Below, piece after piece: positions 31,922 to 40,526 of a stretch of DNA of 64,000 nucleotides. Position numbers and translations under genes: made by a program. How positions within the stretch are numbered: the stretch's first letter is position 1; each line of letters starts with the position of its first letter. The stretch is taken from contig JAWKHS010000027.1 of assembly GCA_041394705.1 (NCBI GenBank), positions 29,796-93,795 on the forward strand, in the 5' to 3' direction. Below the pieces are notes generated by a model, which ran no database searches, was not told the DNA's origin, and worked only from the letters and a program-made list of their open reading frames with translations. The DNA comes from Vicinamibacterales bacterium (GTDB lineage: Bacteria; Acidobacteriota; Vicinamibacteria; Vicinamibacterales; UBA2999).

Positions 31922-33760
31922 CTACCAGCGCACGCGCGGACGGCGGTGCAGCACGAGCCGGGTGTTGGTCAGCGTCCGGGTGCGGAACTGCACCTCGGAC
32001 GACACGAGATAGCGGCGGTACTGGCGCACCACCTCGGCGCCGACGATCGAGGCGGCCTCGTCGGCGCGCGCCCGCAGCGCGAGCAGCCACAGCCGCAGCG
32101 TCCGCGAAAAGCCATCCGCGTCGGACTCGAAGACGTCCACCTCGAAGTACGGTTCGAAGCCCAGCACGATCTCGGGCAGGTGCGGACAGATCGACTCCGG
32201 GTAGAGCGCCAGCACCGAATCGCCGAGCGGTCCCCGGCCGAGCGGCGCGTCGGTATCCGGGGCGCCGTCGTGCGTGATCGTCTCCAGGCCGAGCCGGCCG
32301 CCGGGCGCGAGCCACTCGAAGCACCGTGCGAAGAAGCGGCGGTACGCGGCGACCCGATCCAGGCCCGTCGAGCCGTCGCGCGCGAAGTGCTCGAAGGCGC
32401 CGAACGAGACGACGGCGTCGTAGGCGGCGGGCGCGTGGTGATCGACCCAGTCCTGCACGCGGACCTCCGCGCCGTGGATGGGCGTCGCCGCGACGTGGTC
32501 GGCCTGCGCCTGGCTCAGCGTGAGGCCGACGCTCGGGCCCGCGCCGTGGCGGGCCGTGAGGCGGCGCAGCGCGTAGCCCCAGCCGCAGCCCACGTCGAGC
32601 ACGCGCGCGCCCGGGCGTGGGACCAGGTGCGCGGCGAAGAAGTCGACCTTGCGATCGATGGCGGCGTCGAGATCGTCGGGGGCGTCGTCCGCCGTCCGCC
32701 AGAGGCCCGTCGTGTAGAGCATCGTCGGGCCCAGCCACAGGCGGTAGAACGCGTTCGACACGTCGTAGTGCGCGCGGATCGCCCCGGGCGACGCGCCGGC
32801 CGGCGATGCCGGTGCCGCCGCGTGCCCGTCGACCTCCGAGGGCCGGAGCTGGTGAACCCACTGCTTCGGCGCGGGCCGCTTCTTCAGGATGACGCGATAG
32901 AGCGTCTGCTCGCGCAGCCGGAAGTACGTGTCGCCGGTCGCGAAGTACCGCGCGAACGTACGGGCCGTGTCCTCGCCCACGAGAGCGCGGGCCCGTTCGC
33001 GAGCGGCCCGGTAGCGCAGGCCCCAGGCGCGGAACGTCCGCCAGTAGTGCTCGTGGTGGTCGAGGAACGTCTCGACCTCGAAGTGGGTGTCCCAGCCCAG
33101 CACGAGCTCCGAGAGCGAGGCGGGCATGGACTCCGGAAAGATGTCGAGGCGAATCAGCTCAGACGAGGCGCCGCGGCCCGGGCGGCTGCCCGCGTGGCCC
33201 ACGTTGTCGAGGCAGATGAGCTGCAGCCCCAGACGCCCGCCCTCACGGAGCCATCCGGCACAGCGCTCGAAGAAGGCGCGGTAGACGGCCACCTTCTCGT
33301 CGGGATCGAGGCGGTCCGACGCCAGGTGCTCCGTGGCCTCGATGCAGGTGATGGCGTCGTACGGCCGCTCGGGCGCGTGGTCCACCCAGCTCTCCAGCCG
33401 GATGTCCACACCGGGCACGCGGCGGCCCCGCGCGTATCCGGTCTGTGACGGGCTGAGCGTCAGGCCGACGCCGCCGGCCGCGCCGTGCCCGTCGACGGCC
33501 CTCTGGACGAGCGCGCCCCAGCCGCAGCCGATGTCGAGGAGACGCCCGCCCGCCACCTGGACGCCACCGGCGAAGAAGTCGAGCTTGCGGCGCTGCGCGC
33601 GGGCGAGATCGTCGGGGCGATCGGCCTCGTCCCAGAGGGCGCACGAATAGACGCGCTCGTCGCCGAGCCAGAGCGCGAAGAACTCGTGGGGCAGGTCGTA
33701 GTGATGGGCGATCGCCGCCGGTGAGGTTCCTGAAGCACGCAGCGTCGGCGCGTCGAGCAC
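31922..33760 (-). CDS. fused double CFA-type methyltransferase
   Basis: One polypeptide of 612 residues containing two mycolate-cyclopropane-synthase-like methyltransferases. In the N half (about 1-295), HYDLPHEFF precedes YSCALW (C40), GCGWG is at 78-82 and EATEH at 141-145. In the C half (about 325-612), HYDVSNAFY precedes YTTGLW (T351 where the Cys should be), GCGWG is at 391-395 and GAFEH at 454-458. In place of the bicarbonate-site His the halves show GLQLI and GLETI. Both keep SAM sites, so two different methylations are likely, the C half perhaps not cyclopropanating. The GTG start lies two bases after the ACP stop. No separate lipid-binding N-terminal domain of CFA synthase is present, which suits an ACP-bound substrate. 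Confidence 0.92.
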   Translation of the reverse strand: MLDAPTLRASGTSPAAIAHHYDLPHEFFALWLGDERVYSCALWDEADRPDDLARAQRRKLDFFAGGVQVAGGRLLDIGCGWGALVQRAVDGHGAAGGVGLTLSPSQTGYARGRRVPGVDIRLESWVDHAPERPYDAITCIEATEHLASDRLDPDEKVAVYRAFFERCAGWLREGGRLGLQLICLDNVGHAGSRPGRGASSELIRLDIFPESMPASLSELVLGWDTHFEVETFLDHHEHYWRTFRAWGLRYRAARERARALVGEDTARTFARYFATGDTYFRLREQTLYRVILKKRPAPKQWVHQLRPSEVDGHAAAPASPAGASPGAIRAHYDVSNAFYRLWLGPTMLYTTGLWRTADDAPDDLDAAIDRKVDFFAAHLVPRPGARVLDVGCGWGYALRRLTARHGAGPSVGLTLSQAQADHVAATPIHGAEVRVQDWVDHHAPAAYDAVVSFGAFEHFARDGSTGLDRVAAYRRFFARCFEWLAPGGRLGLETITHDGAPDTDAPLGRGPLGDSVLALYPESICPHLPEIVLGFEPYFEVDVFESDADGFSRTLRLWLLALRARADEAASIVGAEVVRQYRRYLVSSEVQFRTRTLTNTRLVLHRRPRVRW

Positions 33761-33762
33761 GG

Positions 33763-34026
33763 TCAGGCCTGCGCGGCTCCGGGACCGAACGCGGCCTCGA
33801 GCTGCCGGGCGATGTCGCGGACGGTCTCGGCGCCGTCGAGCTTGCGGAGCGCGTCCACCGGCAGATCGCGTCCGAACGTGATCTCGAGCTCCACGAGCAC
33901 TTCGGCGGCGGCGAGCGAGTCCACCCCGAGGTCGGTGAGCTTCGCGTCGGGCGCAACCTTCGCGCGATCCAGGTTGCAGACGCTCGCGATGGCGTCCTGC
34001 ACGCGGCGTTCGAAGTCGGCCTCCAT
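33763..34026 (-). CDS. acyl carrier protein
   Basis: Carrier protein of 87 residues with the phosphopantetheine motif GVDSLAAAE, modified at S37. The acidic helix following it (VLVELEITFGRDLP) is typical of stand-alone type II ACPs. The ATG at MEADFERR was chosen; the frame is open further upstream but without ACP character. It heads a unit with the double methyltransferase, and would present the acyl chain to that enzyme, the ketoacyl synthase and perhaps the desaturase and N-acyltransferase. A TATTCT box near 34054-34059 on the minus strand may be its -10. Confidence 0.93.
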   Translation of the reverse strand: MEADFERRVQDAIASVCNLDRAKVAPDAKLTDLGVDSLAAAEVLVELEITFGRDLPVDALRKLDGAETVRDIARQLEAAFGPGAAQA

Positions 34027-34202
34027 CGCGGTCGTAGGGAGTCGAGCGCGCGGAGAATAGCACCCGTGTCCCCCCCGCACAAGGCATGACAGGGCGGCTG
34101 CCTGACGCCAATGAAAGGTCTGGCTGGAGCACGACCCTGGCGGGCACGCCGGCCCATGTGTAGAGGGCCAACCGTCGCGCCGTTGGTCCGTCCAATCCCG
34201 TC

Positions 34203-36602
34203 ATGCCAGCCATCGACCTTCGTCAGGCCGTCCGTGCGCTCGTCCGCCGCCCGGCCTTCGCCGTGACCGCCGTCGCGCTCGTCGCCCTCGGCGCCGGGGC
34301 GAACGCCGCCGTGTTCGCGGTGGTGCGTGGCGTCCTGCTGCGGCCACTGCCCTTCACGCAGCCCGATCGACTGGTGGCGGTGTGGCCACGAGCTTTCGTC
34401 GCCAACCAGGACCTGACGTTCTGGCGGACGCATGTCACGTCGCTCGAGCACGTGGCGGGCATCGCGCCGGGCTGGCTGATGGCCCTGACCGATGACGACG
34501 GCGAGCCGCTCCGGGTGACGGGCGCGCGGGTGACGGATTCGCTCTTCGGGCTGCTCGGCGCCGCCCCGGCGCTGGGCCGCACGCTCGCAGAGGGCGACGG
34601 CGCCGCCGGGCGCGACCGCGTGGCCGTGCTGTCCGACGGCCTCTGGCGGCGGCGCTTCGGCGCCGACCCGGGCGTCGTCGGACGCCAGGTCCGGATCGAT
34701 GGGGTGGAGCACGCCGTCGTGGGCGTGATGCCGCCGGGCTTCGAGATGCTCGGGCTCAGGACGGACCTGTGGGTCCCCCTCTGGTCGCAGCCGGGCACGC
34801 CCGAGGACCGCACGTCGTTCGCGATGGCGGTCGGCAGGCTGCGGCCGGGCGCGACCGCCGCCTCGGCGTCGCGCGAGCTGGCGGCGCTCCGGCAGGACAT
34901 GCAGCGTGCGTTCGGCTACGACGCCGACTGGGGCCGGACGCTGCGCGCCGAGGCCCTGGGCGACGTCACGAGCGGCCCCGTCCGCACGGCGCTCCTGGTG
35001 CTGCTGGCGGCGGTCGGCGTCGTGCTGCTGCTCGCGGCCACGAACCTCGCCACGCTGACCCTGGGCCGGTCGATCGAGCGCAGCCACGAGGTGGCGGTGC
35101 GCACGGCCGTGGGGGCATCGCGCGGGCGCGTCGTCGCGCAACTGCTCCTCGAACAGGGGCTGCTCGCGGTCGCCGGCGCGCTCGTCGGCCTCGGGCTGGC
35201 GCGGCTGCTGTTGCCGGCGCTCGTCCGCCGCATCCCGCCGGACGTGCCGCGACAGGCGGAAATCGCCCTCGACGGCACGGTTTTCGCCGCCGTCCTCGGC
35301 GCGACCACGGTGCTGACGGCCGTCGCGGCGCTCGTGCCCGCGCTCCTCGCCGCGCGGTCGGGCGTGCAGCCACTGCTTGCGCAGCGGCAGGGCACGGCGG
35401 CCACGGGCCGCCAGCGCGCGCTCGGCGTGCTCGTGGCGGCGCAGGTGGCGCTGGCCGCGGTGCTCGGGGGCGGCGCCGGTCTCATGCTGCGATCGATGTG
35501 GCGCCTGCAGCAGGTCGATCCGGGATTCGAGCCGTCCGGCGTCCTGGCGTTCCGCCTGCAGACCACGGCGACGTATCGCGCGCTCTCGACCGGGCTGCCG
35601 TACTACGCCCGCATCGGCGAGCGGCTGGCGGCCCTCCCCGGCGTCAGGGCGGTCGGCGCCGCCGCGCACCTGCCGCTGGGCGGCTACGCGTGGACCATTC
35701 CGGTCCGGCGCGCCGATCGACCGGTGCCTCCGGGCACGTCGCCGCCCGCGGTCGGCTGGCGTTTCGTGTGGGGCGACTACTTCCAGGCGATGCGGATCCC
35801 GCTCCTCGCGGGCCGCCTCTTCACGACGGCCGACACGACGACGGCCGCGCCGGTCGCGATCCTGAACGAGCGCCTCGCCCGGACCCTGTTCGGCAGTCCC
35901 GCGGCCGCCGTCGGTCAACGCGTGGCGCAGCAGGGCGGCGGGCGCTCGGGCGAGACCGTCGCCGACGTGGTCGGGGTCGTCGGCGACGTGCGGCATGAAG
36001 CGCTCGACACGCCACCGGCGTCCGAGATCTTCCGGCCGCTCGAGCAGACCTTCATGTTCCCGATGCAGATCGTGCTGCGCGTGGACGGCGATCCCGCGGC
36101 CCTGGCCGGCCCCGTCCGGCAGGCCGCCTACGCGGTGGATGCGACGGTGCCGGTCGCGGACCTGCAGCCCCTGCCGGCGATGCTGTCCGGAACGCTCGGC
36201 CGGCCGCGGCTCATCGCCTGGCTGCTCGGTGTGTTCGCGACGGCGGGCCTGGCGCTCTGCGTGATCGGCCTCTACGGGCTCGTCGCCGTCCGCGTCCGGC
36301 AGCGGCAGCGCGAGTTCGGCATCCGCCTGGCGCTGGGCGCCACGCCGGCCTCCCTTGCGGCGGCCACCGTCGCGCAGGGCCTGGTCCTGGCGGGGATCGG
36401 CGTGCTCGTGGGCGTGCCCGCGGCGCTGGGCCTCACGCGCTTCATGCGAGGCGTGATCTACGGCGTGTCGGCATCGGACCCCCTGACCTTCGTCGCGCTG
36501 CCGCTGGTGCTGGTGTTCGTCGCCGCGCTGGCCTGCTACGTCCCGGCGCGCCGCGCCGGACGGGTCGACCCGGTCCGCGTACTGGCCGGCGACGCGGGCT
36601 GA
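34203..36602 (+). CDS. FtsX/MacB-type permease, ADOP family
   Basis: Membrane protein of 799 residues. An N-terminal membrane helix (AFAVTAVALVALGAGANAAVFAVVRGVLLRPLP) is followed by a periplasmic MacB-like domain, three FtsX helices near 260-390, a second periplasmic domain and a C-terminal FtsX block (GLYGLVAVRVRQRQREFGIRLALGA). This duplicated layout without a dedicated ATPase gene matches the acidobacterial duplicated orphan permease family. The substrate is unknown, and it may use an ATPase coded elsewhere for export or envelope work. A paralogue follows directly. Confidence 0.93.
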   Translation: MPAIDLRQAVRALVRRPAFAVTAVALVALGAGANAAVFAVVRGVLLRPLPFTQPDRLVAVWPRAFVANQDLTFWRTHVTSLEHVAGIAPGWLMALTDDDGEPLRVTGARVTDSLFGLLGAAPALGRTLAEGDGAAGRDRVAVLSDGLWRRRFGADPGVVGRQVRIDGVEHAVVGVMPPGFEMLGLRTDLWVPLWSQPGTPEDRTSFAMAVGRLRPGATAASASRELAALRQDMQRAFGYDADWGRTLRAEALGDVTSGPVRTALLVLLAAVGVVLLLAATNLATLTLGRSIERSHEVAVRTAVGASRGRVVAQLLLEQGLLAVAGALVGLGLARLLLPALVRRIPPDVPRQAEIALDGTVFAAVLGATTVLTAVAALVPALLAARSGVQPLLAQRQGTAATGRQRALGVLVAAQVALAAVLGGGAGLMLRSMWRLQQVDPGFEPSGVLAFRLQTTATYRALSTGLPYYARIGERLAALPGVRAVGAAAHLPLGGYAWTIPVRRADRPVPPGTSPPAVGWRFVWGDYFQAMRIPLLAGRLFTTADTTTAAPVAILNERLARTLFGSPAAAVGQRVAQQGGGRSGETVADVVGVVGDVRHEALDTPPASEIFRPLEQTFMFPMQIVLRVDGDPAALAGPVRQAAYAVDATVPVADLQPLPAMLSGTLGRPRLIAWLLGVFATAGLALCVIGLYGLVAVRVRQRQREFGIRLALGATPASLAAATVAQGLVLAGIGVLVGVPAALGLTRFMRGVIYGVSASDPLTFVALPLVLVFVAALACYVPARRAGRVDPVRVLAGDAG

Positions 36603-36693
36603 GGCAGCGCGCCCACCGTGCCCGGCCCCTCCGGGTGTCCGAACGCGGCCACGCGCGTCCCGGCTCCGCACGCCCGCCCGCGATCCGGACACC

Positions 36694-36712
36694 CCTCCCG
36701 CGGTCCGGGAGG
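36694..36712. terminator. short hairpin between the two ADOP permeases
   Basis: CCTCCCG (36694-36700) and CGGGAGG (36706-36712) pair around a five-base loop, three bases before the next -35. GGGTGTCCG (36633-36641) and CGGACACCC (36686-36694) also pair at longer range. It may end transcription of the first permease. Confidence 0.4.
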
Positions 36713-36714
36713 GC

Positions 36715-36743
36715 TTGTCAGCGGTACGTGGCTTGCCTAGCCT
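36715..36743 (+). promoter_or_regulatory. promoter of the second ADOP permease
   Basis: TTGTCA (36715-36720) and TAGCCT (36738-36743) are 17 bases apart. Six bases later comes the ATG at 36750, so the transcript would be leaderless. Confidence 0.65.
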
Positions 36744-36749
36744 CGGTCC

Positions 36750-39146
36750 ATGGACCGCCTCTTCCAGGACCTGCGCATCGCGTCGAGGACCTTGGCCCGC
36801 CACCCGGGTTTCAGCCTCGTCGCCGTCCTCACGCTGGCGCTCGGCATCGGCGCCACGACGGCGCTCTTCTCCGTGGTCTACGGCGTGCTGCTCAGGCCGC
36901 TGCCGTACGCGGACGCGGATCGACTCGTCACGATCGGACAGGTCACCAAAGGCAGCGGGCAGCCCGCGGTGGACGGCTCCGTGTCCCATCTGAACTACCT
37001 GGACTGGAAGGCCCAGGCCCGGTCGATCGCGTCGATGGCGATCTGGGCGCGCTCGCGGTTCATCGTCACGAACCTGGGCGATGCCGACGTCGTGGACGCC
37101 GCCGTCGTGTCCACCGACTTCTTCCGCACCTTCCGCGCGTCCCCGGTGATGGGCCGCGCGTTCACCGACGAGGAGGATCGCGCCAACGGCCCGCTGGCGA
37201 TCGTCGTGAGCCATGCCTTCTGGCAGGAGCGCCTCGGCGGACGCGCCGACGTCCTCTCCCAGGTCGTCGAGATCAGCGGCCGGCCGCGGCCGATCGTGGG
37301 CGTCGCCCCCCCGGGCTTCGACTTCCCGGCCGGCGCACGCCTGTGGATGCCCTTGGCCAACGACGACGAGAACTGCGGACGGGCCTGCGACTACACCAAC
37401 GGAATCGCGCGGCTCGCCGATGGCGCGACGCTGGCCGACGCGGGCGCGGAACTGACGTCGATTGCGGCCGCGCTGGAGACCGCCTACCCGGACGCGAACG
37501 CCAATGTCGGCGTGGACGTCACGTCGCTGACCGATCGCCTCGTCGGCGACGTCCGCCTCGCGCTCTTCGTCCTGCTCGGCGCCGTGGGCCTCGTGCTCCT
37601 CATCGCCTGCGCGAACGTCGCCAACCTGGTGCTGGTGCGCGGCGCCGCGCGGCAGAGCGAACTGGCCGTGCGCACCGCGCTGGGCGCCGGCGGACGAGGT
37701 CTGATCGCCTACCTCCTCACGGAGAACCTGCTCCTGGCCGCGCTGGGCGGAGCCGCGGGCCTGGCCCTCGCCGCGTGGGGCGTCGACGGGCTGCGCTGGC
37801 TGGCGCCGGTCGAAGTCCCGCGCGTGGAGGCCATCGCGCTGGATGGGCCGGCGTTCCTCTTCGCGTTCGGGCTGGTCGCGCTCACGACGCTGCTCTTCGG
37901 GCTCGGTCCGTCGCTGCGTCTGTCGCGGGTGCCCCTGGCCCGGGCGCTGGGCCAGCGCGGCACGGTGGCGGGGGGCGGCGGCGCGGGCAGGAAGGGCCTG
38001 CTCGCGGCGGAGGTCGGACTCTCGCTCGTGCTGCTGGTGGGCGCGGGACTCATGCTGCGGAGTCTCGCCGCGCAGCAGCGCATCGATCCGGGCTGGCGCT
38101 CGGACGGCATCACGACCTTCCTCGTGGCGCTCCCGGCGGCGCGCTATCCCGACGACCGCGTGGTCGCCACCTTCGACCGCCTGGACGAGTCCCTGGCGGC
38201 CCTGCCGGGCGTGGAGCGCGTGGCCCGCATCGCCGGCCTGCCGCTCGGCCCGGGGGAGAACGTCCTCAACTTCACCCGCACGGACCGCCCGGTGCCCGAG
38301 CCCGGGCTCGTGCCGAACGCCCTCTACCGCGTGGTGGATCCCGACTACTTCGACACGCTGGCCATCCGCGTGACGCGGGGACGCGGCTTCCAGCCGGGCG
38401 ACACGGACCGCGCGCCGAAGGTGGCCGTGGTGAGCGAGACCCTGGCGCGCACCTACTTTCTCGGCGAGGATCCCATCGGCAAGACGATCCGGATCGGCAT
38501 GCCCGACCAGGTGGAGATCGTGGGCCTCGTGGCCGACGTCCACTCGCAGCAGTGGCAGGCCCCGGCCGAACCCGAGCTGTACGTGCCGCACGCGCAGACG
38601 GGCACGCGCGCGATGATGTTCGTCGTGAAGAGCACGCGCCCGACGGCGGACGTCCTCGCCTCGGCGCGGGCGGTGGTGCGCGGCGTGGACACGCGGCTTC
38701 CGCTCGTCTTCCCGGGATCGCTCCGCGCGCTCGAGGAGTCGGCGCTGGCGCGTCCCCGCTTCTACCTGTGGCTGCTGGCGCTCTTCGCCGTCCTGGCCGT
38801 GGCGCTGGCGGCCGTCGGCCTCTACGGCGTCGTCGCGTACGCCGTCGCCCAGCGCACGCGGGAGATCGGCGTGCGCATGGCGCTCGGCGCCGGACGCCGC
38901 GAGGTGGTGACGCACATGCTCTGGCAGGGCCTGTGGCCCGCCCTTGGCGGCATCGCGGCCGGCCTGGCGGTGTCGGCCGCCGTGAGCCGCGTGATGGCGA
39001 GCCTGCTCTTCGGCGTCGCACCCACCGATCCGCTGACGTTCGCGGCCGTCGCGAGCGTGCTCGCCGCCGTGGCCGCGCTGGCCTGCGCGGCCCCGGCCCT
39101 GCGCGCCAGCAGGGTCTCGCCGACCGAAGCGCTCAGGGGGGAGTGA
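36750..39146 (+). CDS. FtsX/MacB-type permease, ADOP family (paralogue)
   Basis: Membrane protein of 798 residues with the same layout as its left neighbour: a first helix (GFSLVAVLTLALGIGATTALFSVVYGVLLRPLP), a periplasmic MacB-like domain with PIVGVAPPGFDFP, central FtsX helices near 255-400 and the C-terminal block GLYGVVAYAVAQRTREIGVRMALGAGRREV. The pair shares motifs throughout but differs in detail, so the duplication is not recent. It has its own promoter. The substrate is unknown. No ATP-binding subunit is encoded in the window next to either copy. Confidence 0.93.
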   Translation: MDRLFQDLRIASRTLARHPGFSLVAVLTLALGIGATTALFSVVYGVLLRPLPYADADRLVTIGQVTKGSGQPAVDGSVSHLNYLDWKAQARSIASMAIWARSRFIVTNLGDADVVDAAVVSTDFFRTFRASPVMGRAFTDEEDRANGPLAIVVSHAFWQERLGGRADVLSQVVEISGRPRPIVGVAPPGFDFPAGARLWMPLANDDENCGRACDYTNGIARLADGATLADAGAELTSIAAALETAYPDANANVGVDVTSLTDRLVGDVRLALFVLLGAVGLVLLIACANVANLVLVRGAARQSELAVRTALGAGGRGLIAYLLTENLLLAALGGAAGLALAAWGVDGLRWLAPVEVPRVEAIALDGPAFLFAFGLVALTTLLFGLGPSLRLSRVPLARALGQRGTVAGGGGAGRKGLLAAEVGLSLVLLVGAGLMLRSLAAQQRIDPGWRSDGITTFLVALPAARYPDDRVVATFDRLDESLAALPGVERVARIAGLPLGPGENVLNFTRTDRPVPEPGLVPNALYRVVDPDYFDTLAIRVTRGRGFQPGDTDRAPKVAVVSETLARTYFLGEDPIGKTIRIGMPDQVEIVGLVADVHSQQWQAPAEPELYVPHAQTGTRAMMFVVKSTRPTADVLASARAVVRGVDTRLPLVFPGSLRALEESALARPRFYLWLLALFAVLAVALAAVGLYGVVAYAVAQRTREIGVRMALGAGRREVVTHMLWQGLWPALGGIAAGLAVSAAVSRVMASLLFGVAPTDPLTFAAVASVLAAVAALACAAPALRASRVSPTEALRGE

Positions 39147-39282
39147 CACGATCTCGGGGCTCGGGGCTCGGGTGGGGCTGGGGCGCACGGTGCACCGCCG
39201 CGGCGCCGCCCGCGCTGGAAATGCGCTACAGTTCGGCCGCCCCGCGGCCGGCCCCTCGCGCCGCGGCCCCCTGGAGGTGCGC

Positions 39283-40326
39283 ATGCGGCGACTGGTGGCG
39301 ACGGCGATTTCCCTGGCGGCCCTGGCAGCCTGTTCGACCAGCCCACCGGCGCCCCAGCCGGCGGCCCCCGCGGCGAATGCGTACCTGGACTACTCCGGCC
39401 TGCCCGACGTCCTGAGCGGGGGCGCCCGCCAGATCGCCATCACGACGCCCAAGGGAGAGTTCCACGTCTGGACCAAGCGCGTGGGCAACAACCCCCGCAT
39501 CAAGGTGCTGCTCCTGCACGGCGGTCCGGCGGCGACGCACGAGTACTTCGAGGCGTTCGACAGCTACTTCCCCGCCGCGGGGGTCGAGTACTTCTACTAC
39601 GACCAGCTCGGGTCGGCCTTCAGCGACCAGCCGGACGATCTCACGCTCTGGGACCTGCCGCGCTTCGTCGAGGAAGTCGAGCAGGTCCGCCAGGCCCTCG
39701 GCCTCGACGCGGACAACTTCTACCTCCTGGGACACTCGTGGGGCGGCATCCTCGCGATGGAGTACGCGTTGAAATACCAGGAGCATCTGAAGGGCCTCGT
39801 CATCTCGAACATGATGTCGAGCATCCCCGCCTACAACGAGTACGCGCACGAGACGCTGATGCCGGCGATGCCGCCGGAGGCGCTGGCCGAGATCCAGACG
39901 CTCGAGGCGGCGGGCAAGACCGAGGAGCCGCACTACATGGAGCTCCTGGTCCCCAACTTCTACGAGCAGCACATCCTGCGCATGCCGGCTGCGGAGTGGC
40001 CCGAGCCGGTCAACCGATCCTTCTCGCGGGTGAACCGGACGATCTACGTCCTCATGCAGGGCCCGAGCGAGATGGGAGCCAGCGGCAGGCTCGAACACTG
40101 GGACCGGACGGCGGACCTGGGCCAGATCACGGTGCCCACCCTCGTCATCGGCGCCCGCCACGACACCATGGACCCGGCGCACATGGAGATGATGGCCGGC
40201 AAGGTGGCCAAGGGCCGGTATCTCTTCTGCCCGAACGGCAGCCACATGGCGATGTACGACGACCAGCAGACCTACATGCAGGGCGTCATCGCGTTCCTCC
40301 GGGATGTGGACGGGGGACGGTTCTAG
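39283..40326 (+). CDS. proline iminopeptidase-like alpha/beta hydrolase, lipoprotein
   Basis: Exported lipoprotein of 347 residues (lipobox LAAC, C17) of the alpha/beta-hydrolase S33 peptidase family, which remove N-terminal proline or act on small amides. The oxyanion motif is LLLHGGPAATHEYF near 80. The catalytic triad is S152 (GHSWGG), D294 (GARHDTMD) and H321 (NGSHMA). The N-terminal 50 residues are Ala/Pro-rich linker. The ATG was chosen because a GGAGGTG site lies just upstream; the longer frame start at 39172 lacks signal character. A strong hairpin follows the gene. Confidence 0.92.
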   Translation: MRRLVATAISLAALAACSTSPPAPQPAAPAANAYLDYSGLPDVLSGGARQIAITTPKGEFHVWTKRVGNNPRIKVLLLHGGPAATHEYFEAFDSYFPAAGVEYFYYDQLGSAFSDQPDDLTLWDLPRFVEEVEQVRQALGLDADNFYLLGHSWGGILAMEYALKYQEHLKGLVISNMMSSIPAYNEYAHETLMPAMPPEALAEIQTLEAAGKTEEPHYMELLVPNFYEQHILRMPAAEWPEPVNRSFSRVNRTIYVLMQGPSEMGASGRLEHWDRTADLGQITVPTLVIGARHDTMDPAHMEMMAGKVAKGRYLFCPNGSHMAMYDDQQTYMQGVIAFLRDVDGGRF

Positions 40327-40355
40327 GAGCCAGGGTGCTCGTGACGTTGCGGCCA

Positions 40356-40388
40356 CGCTACGTCGTCGCTCCTGGCGACGACGTAGCG
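40356..40388. terminator. perfect 14-bp hairpin after the iminopeptidase gene
   Basis: Arms 40356-40369 (CGCTACGTCGTCGC) and 40375-40388 are exact complements around the loop TCCTG. It lies 30 bases after the stop and most likely ends transcription, without a T-run. The rest of the 200-base gap before the next gene shows only its ribosome binding site. Confidence 0.65.
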
Positions 40389-40526
40389 CCGGGACGCGCG
40401 TCGTGAAATAGTGCAGCAGTTACTCCCCACGCAGACCTGCGTTGCTGGCCCCCTCAGCGGGCGCGATGGTCGATGCCGTTGAAACAGGGCCGCCGGTCAC
40501 GTCGCGGGGAATTCAGGAGACCGACC

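Noticed and set aside
33243..39284. A 2013-codon open frame on the minus strand opposite the ADOP permeases
   Set aside because: It is antisense to two clear permease genes, and its translation is low-complexity Arg/His/Gly/Glu sequence without domains. Long stop-free antisense frames are expected at this GC content.
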